Assembly (NCBI GenBank): GCA_945988865.1
Contig: CAMFTQ010000031.1
Span: 1-7,328, forward strand
Length of the DNA: 7,328 nucleotides
Direction of reading: 5' to 3'
Origin: an uncultured Anaeromassilibacillus sp.
Lineage (GTDB): Bacteria > Bacillota > Clostridia > Oscillospirales > Acutalibacteraceae
Below are positions 1-6,988 of this stretch, piece after piece. The notes under the pieces are model-generated. The model was not told the origin of the DNA and did no database searches. It saw only the letters and a program-made list of their open reading frames with translations. The first letter of the stretch is position 1. Each line of letters begins with the position of its first letter. The translations under genes were made by a program, and so were the position numbers.

Positions 1-631
1 TTCTTTCAGAGATGTCCAGGCTGTCGCCGAGAGCGTCTGTATATTTGCGGATGCCCGGCTGTGACAAGGCGTACTGAACAAAAAGCTCCGGTTCAACAGG
101 CAGACTGCCTAAATAAATCTCTTTCAGCTTTAGCTTTATCTCTTTTTCGTTTTCGTCAAGCGTCATATCTGCCTTTGCGTTTACTATTGCTTCAAGTCCG
201 TTATATGATGTCTTTACATATATGTCAGCAGGACTGTCCTTGTGAAAATTGACTGCTATTCCCTGAATAGAAAGCGGTGAGCTTGATTTGTTTTCTTTAT
301 TAAATGAATTAAGACAATAGGTTAAAAAGCTGTTTAGCATATCGTCTGATATTTCGGCAGTTTCTCCGAGTGCAAACGATTTCACAAGCGGTTTGATTAT
401 ATCGGTTGATGATTTTGCGGTGAATTTGTCTGCGTTTGTTCTGTCGGTTGCCATTGTGTAGAGCGTAATAAATGAAGCGGTGACTACAAAAATAACGCTG
501 AAAAATATTATAAAGAACAGCCTTTTACCCTTTTTTCTTCTGATTGCAAATTCTTCGGAATTATCCTCGTCACCTGCGTTTTCTGTCGAAATAGGCGTGT
601 ATAGATCCTTTAAATCATTGTTGTTTTCCAT
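1..631 (-). CDS. Membrane-anchored extracytoplasmic protein, possibly YpmS/DUF2140-like (partial, C-terminus outside window)
   Basis: The reading frame opens with ATG at 631-629 and stays open for 210 codons to the window edge, so the C-terminus is missing. An AGAGGA ribosome binding site lies 7 bases before the ATG, next to the mutS2 stop codon. The N-terminus is acidic and polar (residues 1-30), followed by a basic RRKKGKR cluster (31-37) and one hydrophobic segment (about 38-59). This predicts a single-pass protein with a short cytoplasmic tail and an outside domain. The outside part has a helix-like ISDDMLNSFL (94-103) and, after alternating strands, LKEIYLGSLPVEPELF (169-184). That layout resembles what I recall of the YpmS/DUF2140 family, but the match is from memory and weak. 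It lies 15 bases after mutS2 on the same strand, so it is probably cotranscribed. Function unknown; the coding call is firm, the family call tentative. Confidence 0.82.
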   Translation of the reverse strand, partial: MENNNDLKDLYTPISTENAGDEDNSEEFAIRRKKGKRLFFIIFFSVIFVVTASFITLYTMATDRTNADKFTAKSSTDIIKPLVKSFALGETAEISDDMLNSFLTYCLNSFNKENKSSSPLSIQGIAVNFHKDSPADIYVKTSYNGLEAIVNAKADMTLDENEKEIKLKLKEIYLGSLPVEPELFVQYALSQPGIRKYTDALGDSLDISER

Positions 632-646
632 AATAAATTCCTCTTT

Positions 647-3004
647 TTATTTCAGCTCGATTACAGTAACTCCGCTTTCGCCCTCGCCGAATACTCCCAA
701 GCGGAAGGAACGGACAGATTTGTGATGCCTTAGGTGTGCTTGAATTTCCTTGCGAAGTACGCCTGTACCCTTGCCGTGAATAACGGTTATCTGATTGATG
801 CCTGTCAGAATTGCGCTATCGATAGCGTTGTCAACCTCCATAATCGCTTCATACGCTGTCATACCTCGCACATCAACCTCCGTCATCGGTCTTATATCCA
901 CCTTGCTGTGAACGGTACGGCTCTTTTGCGGTGCTGATTTGTAGGTTTCTTTCTTTTCGATAAGACGCAGATTTTTGATTTCGGCACGTGTTTTGATTAT
1001 TCCTGCCTGAACAAGAACTGTGTCGTCATTTTTATTAGGTGTTTCAAGCACAACCGCCTGCTTGTCAATATCGTAAATCAGCACGTTGTCGCCCTGTTTG
1101 AGCGGTCGGGGGAGAGTGTAGGACTGCTGTGCTTTCTTGTCAACAGGGTCTGCGCTTTCCTCCATCGTTTTGATGCTTTTGCGAAGTTTTGCCTTGTCCT
1201 CGGGAGAGATGCTCTTTGACTTCTGCGCTTGCTCGATTTCTTCGATAATTGCTTCTGCCTGCGATTTTGCCCTTGACGTTATACGCATAGCCTCGCTTTT
1301 TGCCTTGTCGATTTCCGACTGTGCTTTTCGCTTTATGCTTTCAAGCTGAAGCTGTGCCGATTCCTTTTCGGCCTGTGCCTGTGCCATCAACGCTCTTGCG
1401 TCTGCAAGCTCCTTTTCTACAGCCTGTCTGCGCTGTTCAAGGCTTTCTACAACGTCCTCAAACTGACGGCTTTCGGCAGATACAAGCTCTTTTGCTCTTT
1501 CTACAATATCCTCGTCCATACCGAGCCTGCGTGAAATTGCAAAGGCGTTACTTCTGCCGGGAACGCCGATTAAAAGCTTGTAGGTAGGGCGAAGTGTAGC
1601 AACGTCAAACTCACAGCTTCCGTTTTCTACGCCCTTAGTTTTGAGCGCATATGCTTTAAGCTCTGCGTAGTGCGTTGTGCTTGCCGTCTTTGCACCCTTT
1701 TGACGCAACTTTTCAAGAATAGCTATTGCAAGCGCCGCACCCTCAACAGGGTCTGTACCTGCGCCCAGCTCGTCAATAAGTGCAAGAGAACTGCTGTTTG
1801 CCGTTTTTAGTATTTCTATAATATTAGTCATATGCGCAGAAAAGGTAGAGAGCGACTGCTCAATGCTTTGCTCGTCACCAATATCGACAAGAACCTGTCG
1901 AAATACCGACAGCTTGCTTTCCTCGTCTGTCGGCACCATCATTCCGCACATAGCCATCAGCGTTAAAAGTCCTACTGTTTTGAGCGATACCGTCTTACCG
2001 CCTGTGTTAGGACCTGTTATAACAAGCGTGTCAAAATCCTCGCCAAGACAAATATCGGTGGGTACGACCTTTTCTTTGTCAATCAGCGGATGACGTGCTT
2101 TTTTTATATTTATTACACCCTTATCGTTCATAACGGGGATAACGGCTTTCATCTTGTAGCCTAAATTTGCTTTTGCGAAAATGAGGTTGATTTCCACAAG
2201 GTTTTTGTAGCTTCCGATTATTGCGTCTGCAAACGAGCCTGATGATGCTGACAGCTCAAAAAGGATTTTTTCGATTTCTGCTTCTTCCTTTGATTTTAGC
2301 ACCTTGATGTCATTGTTTGCCTGAACTACGCCCATAGGCTCTACGAAAACGGTTGCTCCGCTTGCAGAGGTGTCGTGAACAAGTCCCGGCACGTTTCCTC
2401 TGCACTCTGCCTTGACAGGTACTACGTATCTGCCGCCACGCTGTGTAACGATTGCGTCCTGCAAGTACTTCTGATACGTACTGCTGTGAATAATCTTGTC
2501 GAGCGTTTCACGTGCCTTGCTTGAGGCTGTGCGGATTTTTCTGCGAATGTCAAAAAGGGTAGGGGAGGCGTTGTCCGACAGCTCCTCCTCAGAAATAATA
2601 CAGCCGTTAATTTTATCCTCTAAAAACTTATTGACTGCAAGACCATCAAAAAGAAAGTCAAGCGATGTTTCAATTCCGGAGGATTTTGACCGCCATTCCT
2701 TTAGTGAGCGAATAACACGCAGAGCTTCGCTTATCTGCAAAAGCTCCGACATAGTAAGACAACCGCCTGCGTTTGCACGGCGAAGTGAGTTTGTCACATT
2801 TTTAACAGAGCCGAATGACGGTGTGCCGAATTTGCCTATAAGCGAAAAAGCGTCCTGCGTCTGCTGTAAAAGCGACTGCACCTCGCTAAGTGTTTTTTTA
2901 GGCGAAAGCTCAAGCGCCGATTCGTATGCGTCAGTGCAGGAGGTTTCGCCTGCCAATAAAAGTAAAATTTTGTCAAGCTCTAAGGCTTTGTAGTGTCTGT
3001 TCAT
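647..3004 (-). CDS. mutS2: Endonuclease MutS2 (MutS-family ATPase with C-terminal Smr domain)
   Basis: This is a 785-residue protein, the usual length for MutS2. After the helical core come Walker A GPNTGGKT (331-338), the ABC-type signature region LSTFSAHM (385-392), Walker B LALIDE (407-412) and TTHYAELK (443-450). A charged, Ala/Gln/Glu-rich coiled coil spans about 505-600, and a small beta-rich linker begins near 636. The C-terminal Smr domain has VDVRG (710-714) and HGKGTG (743-748). The N-terminal mismatch-recognition domain of MutS1 is absent, as expected. Known family roles are suppression of recombination and, in Bacillus, action on collided ribosomes; Smr domains can be nucleases. 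The start at 3004 (MNRHYKALELDKIL) fits the family and leaves 25 bases after recO. A weak GGGA lies 8 bases upstream. An in-frame ATG at 3094 would add 30 unconserved residues inside recO and is unlikely. Confidence 0.97.
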   Translation of the reverse strand: MNRHYKALELDKILLLLAGETSCTDAYESALELSPKKTLSEVQSLLQQTQDAFSLIGKFGTPSFGSVKNVTNSLRRANAGGCLTMSELLQISEALRVIRSLKEWRSKSSGIETSLDFLFDGLAVNKFLEDKINGCIISEEELSDNASPTLFDIRRKIRTASSKARETLDKIIHSSTYQKYLQDAIVTQRGGRYVVPVKAECRGNVPGLVHDTSASGATVFVEPMGVVQANNDIKVLKSKEEAEIEKILFELSASSGSFADAIIGSYKNLVEINLIFAKANLGYKMKAVIPVMNDKGVINIKKARHPLIDKEKVVPTDICLGEDFDTLVITGPNTGGKTVSLKTVGLLTLMAMCGMMVPTDEESKLSVFRQVLVDIGDEQSIEQSLSTFSAHMTNIIEILKTANSSSLALIDELGAGTDPVEGAALAIAILEKLRQKGAKTASTTHYAELKAYALKTKGVENGSCEFDVATLRPTYKLLIGVPGRSNAFAISRRLGMDEDIVERAKELVSAESRQFEDVVESLEQRRQAVEKELADARALMAQAQAEKESAQLQLESIKRKAQSEIDKAKSEAMRITSRAKSQAEAIIEEIEQAQKSKSISPEDKAKLRKSIKTMEESADPVDKKAQQSYTLPRPLKQGDNVLIYDIDKQAVVLETPNKNDDTVLVQAGIIKTRAEIKNLRLIEKKETYKSAPQKSRTVHSKVDIRPMTEVDVRGMTAYEAIMEVDNAIDSAILTGINQITVIHGKGTGVLRKEIQAHLRHHKSVRSFRLGVFGEGESGVTVIELK

Positions 3005-3029
3005 ATTTTTGTTCCCGTATAAATATATA

Positions 3030-3782
3030 TTATTCCCGACTAATCGCCTTGTAAAAGGCAAGAGTGGGAAAGTCCTTTTCTGTATGGTTTGCAATATAGC
3101 TTTCTGTTATCTGATTCAAAAGTATAAGTCCCTGCTTTGACATCGTAAATGAAAAGAGCTTTTCAAATTCTGCAAAGATGGTGTGACGAAGTGCCGTTGT
3201 GACACCTCTGCTCATAATGATTGCATCGTGATTAGGATTTTTTGCAAGACAGCTGCCGCATATCAGCTTGCCCTGCTTTGGCAGAAATCCCATCTGCTCC
3301 TGCTCATATTCTCCGCAGCTGCTGCACATTACAAGGTCGGGCATATAACCGCACATACACATCACACGCATTTCAAAGCAAGCCTTTATAAGCAGCGGTT
3401 CTTTTTTTTCGTTGCTTAAAAGATAAAGGCTGTTGAGGATAAGTCGTAAAAACTCGGAGCTGTCCTGTTCTCTTGGAAAGAGGTGAAGTGCAATTTCACA
3501 GAAATACTGTGCAAGGCTCATATTTTCTACGCTCTTTCTGAGGCGCACAAACATTTCTGTACTCTTTGCATCGTCAATTATGTAGCTGTCCCGACCTTCG
3601 TAAATGTCAAGTCGGGAATAGCACAAAAGTGAGGTTGAGGCACATTTTGAGTTTTTAATGCTTTTAGCACCACGTACAAAGGCGGTGATTACGCCGTGGC
3701 TTTTAGTCAGCGCTGTAACAAGCCTGTCTTTTTCACCTATATTCTGTTCCTTTATAATCAGACCGTCCGTTGAAAACCTCAT
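3030..3782 (-). CDS. recO: DNA repair protein RecO
   Basis: This 250-residue protein has the RecO architecture. The N-terminal OB-fold opens with MRFSTDGLIIKEQNIGEKDRL, where family members carry a similar 'xGiVLk...ge.drlv' pattern. A helical middle follows, then a zinc site. The zinc ligands are most likely C144, C153, C156, C175 and/or C178 (CGYMPDLVMCSSCG, then CGSC); C142 is an extra nearby cysteine. RecO anneals SSB-coated single strands and works with RecR to load RecA in gap repair. GGAGG lies about 7 bases before the ATG at 3782, so the start is well supported. The first 50 bases overlap the end of the small yqzL-like gene in another frame, which suggests translational coupling. mutS2 follows directly. 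The length matches the family and I see no defect. Confidence 0.94.
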   Translation of the reverse strand: MRFSTDGLIIKEQNIGEKDRLVTALTKSHGVITAFVRGAKSIKNSKCASTSLLCYSRLDIYEGRDSYIIDDAKSTEMFVRLRKSVENMSLAQYFCEIALHLFPREQDSSEFLRLILNSLYLLSNEKKEPLLIKACFEMRVMCMCGYMPDLVMCSSCGEYEQEQMGFLPKQGKLICGSCLAKNPNHDAIIMSRGVTTALRHTIFAEFEKLFSFTMSKQGLILLNQITESYIANHTEKDFPTLAFYKAISRE

Positions 3783-3903
3783 TACTATCCTCCGACCTGT
3801 TTAGGCTATTTTGCTCTCTCTCCTCTTGAATTGCTTTATATCTTAGATAGTCAAGCACACTTCCCGTAGTCAGAAAGGTGCTCCACGCATTCATTTCGTC
3901 CAT
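3733..3903 (-). CDS. yqzL: Small YqzL-like protein (56 aa)
   Basis: An ATG at 3903-3901 opens 56 codons ending in TGA at 3735-3733. AGGGGA lies 7 bases upstream. The N-terminal half reads MDEMNAWSTFLTTGSVLDYL followed by RYKAIQEERE. This agrees with my recollection of the YqzL family pattern, an aromatic-rich start with W-x-x-F, then TG-(S/N)-(I/V)-x-x-YL and YK. The position is also right, because yqzL lies between era and recO in Bacillus and many Clostridia. The C-terminal 20 or so residues (SEDSNEVFNGRSDYKGTEYR) are unlike the family, since they are read through the recO ribosome binding site and first 50 bases. An internal ATG at 3894 (M4) is possible but has no site of its own. The function of YqzL is not known to me. 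It was probably missed by simple length filters because it is so short. Confidence 0.75.
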   Translation of the reverse strand: MDEMNAWSTFLTTGSVLDYLRYKAIQEEREQNSLNRSEDSNEVFNGRSDYKGTEYR

Positions 3904-3987
3904 TACAAAATCCCCTTTTAGATATTACAGCCTTTGCTGTAATAATATTATATATCTCATCACTTGTGATATAGAGGGGAAATTGTA
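3904..3987 (-). promoter_or_regulatory. Folded leader RNA enclosing the yqzL ribosome binding site
   Basis: Read as minus-strand RNA, three helices nest neatly. P1 joins 3987-3975 (UACAAUUUCCCCU) to 3916-3904 (AGGGGAUUUUGUA), 11 of 13 pairs with a central U-U/U-U mismatch. P2 joins 3973-3968 (UAUAUC) to 3956-3951 (GAUAUA) around an 11-base loop. P3 is a perfect 9-bp stem, 3944-3936 (UAUUACAGC) with 3931-3923, around loop AAAG. The 3' strand of P1 contains the AGGGGA that serves as the yqzL ribosome binding site and ends just before its ATG, so closing P1 would hide the start. P3 has no U-tract after it, so it is not a standard terminator. It could be a translational switch, a processing structure, or a remnant of a small palindromic element. 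No known riboswitch class is recognised. Confidence 0.5.
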
Positions 3988-4054
3988 GAAAGAAAATTAG
4001 ATTTATTTTCCGAGTAAAATGTATTAAACTAAAAATTTTGACAATACTATCTGT
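3988..4054. other. AT-rich spacer after era, possible weak promoter
   Basis: This 67-base stretch follows the era stop codon. On the minus strand TTGTCA (4044-4039) could serve as a -35 box, but the best -10 candidate (TACATT, 15 bases later) is poor. A better TATAAT (3952-3947) lies inside the folded leader and lacks a good -35. I see no GC-rich stem with a U-tract, so there is no convincing terminator between era and yqzL. Transcription probably reads through, possibly topped up by a weak internal promoter. Confidence 0.3.
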
Positions 4055-4966
4055 TTAATTAAAATCATTCTGGTCAAAGCCGAAGTTTTTAAGCAGTCCG
4101 TCACGATTTCGCCAGTCCTCTTTGACCTTAACCCACGTTTGCAGATTTACACGACATTCAAAGAAGCTTTCCATATCATGACGTGCAAAGGTGCTGATTT
4201 TTTTGAGCATTGAGCCGTTTTTGCCGATTATAATACCCTTGTGGCTTGCTCTTTCGCAGATAATCGTAGCGTCAATATCGAGTATGTCGGAGTCCTCTCT
4301 CTGCTTCATTCTTTCGATTACAACGGCTGTGCCGTGGGGGATTTCCTTATCTGTAAGACGCAGGATTTTTTCTCTTATCATTTCTGCGGCAAGCACACGC
4401 TCCGGCTGGTCTGTGAGTGTATCGTCATCAAAGAAATGACCGCCCTCTGTTGTCTGCTTTTCAAGCTCTGCTATCAGCTCGTCAATGTTGCTTCCGCTTT
4501 GTGCGCTGACAGGCACTATTGCTTCAAAATCGTAGAGGGAGGAGTATTTTAAAATCTGCTTCATCAGAACCTCTTTGTTTTTCAGCGTGTCTGTTTTGTT
4601 AATCGCTAAGATTGCCGGCATAGAAAGCGACTTGAACTTTTCTATCAGCTTAAGCTCTGTGTCTGTTACGTCACGGTCTGCTTCTGTCACAAGCAGGCAA
4701 ACGTCAACTCCTGCAACAGATTCGTTTACCGAACGCACCATATACGAGCCTAAGGCTGTTTTTGGCTTGTGCATACCGGGAGTGTCGATAAAAACAAGCT
4801 GATTTATTCCTCTTGTCAGCACACCCATAATTCGTGTTCGTGTTGTCTGTGGCTTGCTTGAAACTATAGCCACCTTTTGTCCGAGCATTCTGTTGAGCAG
4901 TGAGCTTTTGCCTACGTTCGGACGGCCGACAATAGCGACAAATGCAGATTTATCATTTTGATTCAT
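4055..4966 (-). CDS. era: GTPase Era
   Basis: This 303-residue protein is a complete Era. G1 is GRPNVGKS (14-21), the switch I region is QTTRTR (40-45), G3 is DTPG (61-64), G4 is NKTD (123-126) and G5 is VSA (153-155). The C-terminal type-II KH domain has GIIIGKNGSMLKKI (244-257) and ends with WVKVKEDWRNRDGLLKNFGF (278-297). Era binds the 3' end of 16S rRNA and assists late 30S subunit assembly in a GTP-dependent way, with some membrane association. AAGGA lies about 8 bases before the ATG at 4966. It follows dgkA after 67 bases that hold a hairpin. In Bacillus a cytidine deaminase gene (cdd) commonly sits between dgkA and era; here there is none. Confidence 0.98.
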   Translation of the reverse strand: MNQNDKSAFVAIVGRPNVGKSSLLNRMLGQKVAIVSSKPQTTRTRIMGVLTRGINQLVFIDTPGMHKPKTALGSYMVRSVNESVAGVDVCLLVTEADRDVTDTELKLIEKFKSLSMPAILAINKTDTLKNKEVLMKQILKYSSLYDFEAIVPVSAQSGSNIDELIAELEKQTTEGGHFFDDDTLTDQPERVLAAEMIREKILRLTDKEIPHGTAVVIERMKQREDSDILDIDATIICERASHKGIIIGKNGSMLKKISTFARHDMESFFECRVNLQTWVKVKEDWRNRDGLLKNFGFDQNDFN

Positions 4967-4992
4967 AAGTTTATCCTTTCAATATAAAAGCA

Positions 4993-5022
4993 TATCACCA
5001 CAAGCTGTGCTTTGTGATGATA
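4993..5022 (-). promoter_or_regulatory. Stem-loop between dgkA and era
   Basis: On the minus strand TATCATCACAA (5022-5012) pairs with TTGTGGTGATA (5003-4993), 11 pairs including one U-G, around an 8-base loop. After it comes TGCTTTTATATT, which is too broken a U-run for a clean terminator, and the era ribosome binding site follows within 20 bases. It could be a partial attenuator, an RNA-stability or processing stem, or a bidirectional element. Confidence 0.45.
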
Positions 5023-5033
5023 CATTTTGATTA

Positions 5034-5519
5034 TTATTTCTTTCTGTGCTTATAAAAAATATCTGTTAAACCGACAGGTCCGAGCGCTATAAAAATTACC
5101 GAAAGAATAACAGACAAAACAAGTGCAAAAAGCAATAGGGGATTTACGGCAAAAAACGCAATTATCCCCCTGACTATTTCAAGGTCAAAAAAGAATATAA
5201 AGCCGATAACAGCCGCCGCTACTGACAGAACAAGAACTGCGCCTGCCGCTAAATCCTTTGCATTTTTTGCAAGCAGATTATAGCTGTCGGTGTCGAGGTT
5301 GCAAAGCTCCTCAAGGCTTGTGTTGAATACCTCGGCGGCAATAACCGATGATATGAGTAACGCAAGAATTGCCACCTGTGACGGTGAAAAGCTGTAAAAT
5401 AACGAAAACACAGCAACATAAACGGCGGCGACAATATGGAAGCGCATATGGCTTTCGTGCTTTATAGCAAATATTATGCCCCTTGCCGCACATTTAAAGC
5501 TTTGTAACTGGTGTTTCAT
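5034..5519 (-). CDS. dgkA: Diacylglycerol/undecaprenol kinase family protein (DgkA), with extra C-terminal membrane segment
   Basis: This 161-residue membrane protein has the DgkA core: E63 and N66 in AEVFNTSLEELCNL (62-75), then AKNAKDLAAGAVL (84-96). Hydrophobic segments lie near 27-43, 47-63, 92-112 and 120-147. In Gram-positive bacteria this family phosphorylates undecaprenol, recycling the lipid carrier for the cell wall; diacylglycerol is the alternative substrate. Compared with the roughly 120-130 residue Bacillus enzyme, it carries an added C-terminal membrane segment and a basic tail (YKHRKK). The Asp usual at the end of the NTAIE-x-x-x-D motif is Asn74, and the usual His before AK is Asn81. 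I judge these changes from memory. The start overlaps the ybeY stop as ATGA (5516-5519). No clear ribosome binding site precedes it, so translation probably depends on termination-reinitiation from ybeY. Confidence 0.9.
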   Translation of the reverse strand: MKHQLQSFKCAARGIIFAIKHESHMRFHIVAAVYVAVFSLFYSFSPSQVAILALLISSVIAAEVFNTSLEELCNLDTDSYNLLAKNAKDLAAGAVLVLSVAAAVIGFIFFFDLEIVRGIIAFFAVNPLLLFALVLSVILSVIFIALGPVGLTDIFYKHRKK

Positions 5520-6022
5520 TCGTCATCAAGAGTGTAGCTTGTTGAACCCGGCAGTCCGAGCTGATTCATAACAAGCTCTTCTTTTTCTCTCATATGTACC
5601 TTTTCAAGGTTTGTCATATGGTCATAGCCTAAAAGGTGAAGAACGCTGTGTGCAGTCAAATAGCCGATTTCTCTTTGCAGGCTGTGTCCGAAGCGCTCTG
5701 CCTGCTCTACAACCTTTTCCATAGAAATTACAACGTCGCCTAAAATCTTTGCGCCTGTTTCAAGGTCTGTGTCATACTTGCCGTTTTCTCCCATAGGAAA
5801 AGAAAGAACGTCTGTTGCAGAGTCCTTGTTTCTATAATGATTGTTAAGCTCTCTTATCTGCTCGTTGTTTACAAAGGTTACGCTGATTTCCGCATATCCC
5901 TCGAAGTTTTCGAGCTCAAGCACTGCATGACAGCAGCGGCGGACAAGCATTCTTACACCTGTAGGGATTTCAACGTCCTTTTGTTTGTTGGAAATGATTA
6001 CACGCAATTTGTTTTTAGTCAT
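5516..6022 (-). CDS. ybeY: Endoribonuclease YbeY (rRNA maturation factor)
   Basis: This 168-residue protein contains the YbeY metal site HSVLHLLGYDH (H125, H129, H135), expected to bind zinc, plus the conserved SATDVLSFP (68-76) and GDVVIS (95-100). YbeY takes part in 16S rRNA 3' end maturation and ribosome quality control, and is functionally linked to Era, which is encoded two genes downstream. AGGAGG lies about 8 bases before the ATG at 6022, inside the end of phoH, so the start is firm. It overlaps phoH by 4 bases and dgkA by 4 bases (both ATGA). The 7TM-HD phosphohydrolase gene (yqfF/pgpH) that usually separates phoH from ybeY in Bacillus and many Clostridia is absent here. Confidence 0.97.
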   Translation of the reverse strand: MTKNKLRVIISNKQKDVEIPTGVRMLVRRCCHAVLELENFEGYAEISVTFVNNEQIRELNNHYRNKDSATDVLSFPMGENGKYDTDLETGAKILGDVVISMEKVVEQAERFGHSLQREIGYLTAHSVLHLLGYDHMTNLEKVHMREKEELVMNQLGLPGSTSYTLDDE

Positions 6023-6948
6023 TTTCGTTCCTCCTTATTTCTTTCATAAGCCTTGATAATATCCTGAACAAGACGGTGACGTACAACGTCCTTTTCGTTA
6101 AAGGTGCATTGTGCAATATCGTCAACGTGCTTGAGTACTCTCATACAGTCCTTAAGACCGCTTCTGACACCTGACGGTAAATCAATCTGCGTGATGTCGC
6201 CTGTTATTACCATTTTTGAGTTAAAGCCAAGACGTGTCAGAAACATCTTCATTTGTTCGCAAGAGGTGTTCTGCGCTTCGTCAAGAATAATAAAGCTATC
6301 GTCGAGCGTTCGTCCTCTCATATAGGCAAGAGGGGCGACCTCGATGTTTCCTCTTTCTACATATTTGTTGTAGGTTTCTGCACCGAGCATATCAAAAAGT
6401 GCGTCATAAAGCGGCCGCAGATACGGGTCAACCTTGCTCTGTAAATCGCCCGGCAAAAATCCGAGCTTTTCGCCGGCTTCAACTGCGGGTCGAGTGAGAA
6501 TTATTCTGTTTACCTGCTTTGCCCTGAAGGCTGTTACCGCCATAGCAACTGCAAGGTACGTTTTGCCTGTGCCGGCAGGACCTACTCCGATTGTAATGGT
6601 ATTGTCCTTAATGCAAGAGCAGTATCGTTTTTGTCCGATAGTTTTCGGCTTTACAGGCTTGCCTTTTGATGTGATGCAGATGCAGTCGCCCGCAAGCTGT
6701 TCTATTTTTTCTTCACTTCCGTCGTCAACGAGCGACATACAATATCGCACATTCTGGTCAGAAAGCTGTTCGCCTCTGTTAATGAGCGATAAAAGGCTTG
6801 TGATTACCTTGCAGGCATTAGAAACGCCCTCGGCATCTCCCGAAATTTTCAGCTCGCCGTCACGGCTTACAACGTGAACGTGATAATTATTTTCAATCAG
6901 CTTAATATTTTCATCAAAGCTGCCAAACAGCGCAACTGCATGCTCCAT
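6019..6948 (-). CDS. phoH: PhoH-like P-loop ATPase
   Basis: From the first in-frame ATG (6948-6946) this is 309 residues. After an N-terminal KH-like region (FDENIKLIENNYHVHVVSRDGELKISG, about 11-37) comes the PhoH ATPase: Walker A GPAGTGKT (123-130), LTRPAVEAGEKLGFLPGD (151-168), Walker B FIILDEAQN (219-227) and TGDITQIDLP (249-258). The family is thought to act in RNA metabolism, and its steady neighbour is YbeY. The start is doubtful. This ATG has no ribosome binding site, and it leaves only six residues before LFG where Bacillus homologues have many more. The nine codons just upstream read TEQIISIDR, which looks like true PhoH N-terminus, and GGGGTG (6988-6983) lies before them. The frame is open up to TAA at 6993-6991. 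Translation may therefore start at a non-ATG codon between 6981 and 6973. Confidence 0.95.
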   Translation of the reverse strand: MEHAVALFGSFDENIKLIENNYHVHVVSRDGELKISGDAEGVSNACKVITSLLSLINRGEQLSDQNVRYCMSLVDDGSEEKIEQLAGDCICITSKGKPVKPKTIGQKRYCSCIKDNTITIGVGPAGTGKTYLAVAMAVTAFRAKQVNRIILTRPAVEAGEKLGFLPGDLQSKVDPYLRPLYDALFDMLGAETYNKYVERGNIEVAPLAYMRGRTLDDSFIILDEAQNTSCEQMKMFLTRLGFNSKMVITGDITQIDLPSGVRSGLKDCMRVLKHVDDIAQCTFNEKDVVRHRLVQDIIKAYERNKEERK

Positions 6949-6982
6949 TCGGTCAATGCTTATTATTTGTTCCGTAAAAATG

Positions 6983-6988
6983 CACCCC
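6983..6988 (-). promoter_or_regulatory. phoH: Candidate ribosome binding site for an upstream phoH start
   Basis: GGGGTG can pair with the 16S tail along its whole length if one G-U is allowed. It lies 1, 4 or 7 bases ahead of the in-frame codons ATT, TTT and ACG, and about 34 bases before the ATG at 6948, too far to serve that ATG. It overlaps the DNA palindrome CCGAT-T-ATCGG (6987-6997). Confidence 0.35.

Noticed and set aside
480..725. Plus-strand open frame across the mutS2 end and the start of the last gene
   Set aside because: It is antisense to two genes with good coding signals and is low-complexity Ser/Phe/Leu-rich.
2496..2993. Plus-strand open frame of 165 codons inside mutS2
   Set aside because: It is antisense to well-conserved mutS2 codons and is rich in Ser and Arg as expected of a shadow frame, with no recognisable domain.
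3005..3094. Longer MutS2 with 30 extra N-terminal residues starting at 3094
   Set aside because: The extension lies largely inside recO, has no family resemblance, and the protein from 3004 begins exactly as MutS2 proteins do.
3923..3944. Intrinsic terminator after era
   Set aside because: The 9-bp stem is AU-rich and no U-tract follows on either strand. It fits better as part of the folded leader.
6434..6877. Plus-strand open frame of 147 codons inside phoH
   Set aside because: It is the complement of the PhoH ATPase coding sequence, with no ribosome binding site or domain.
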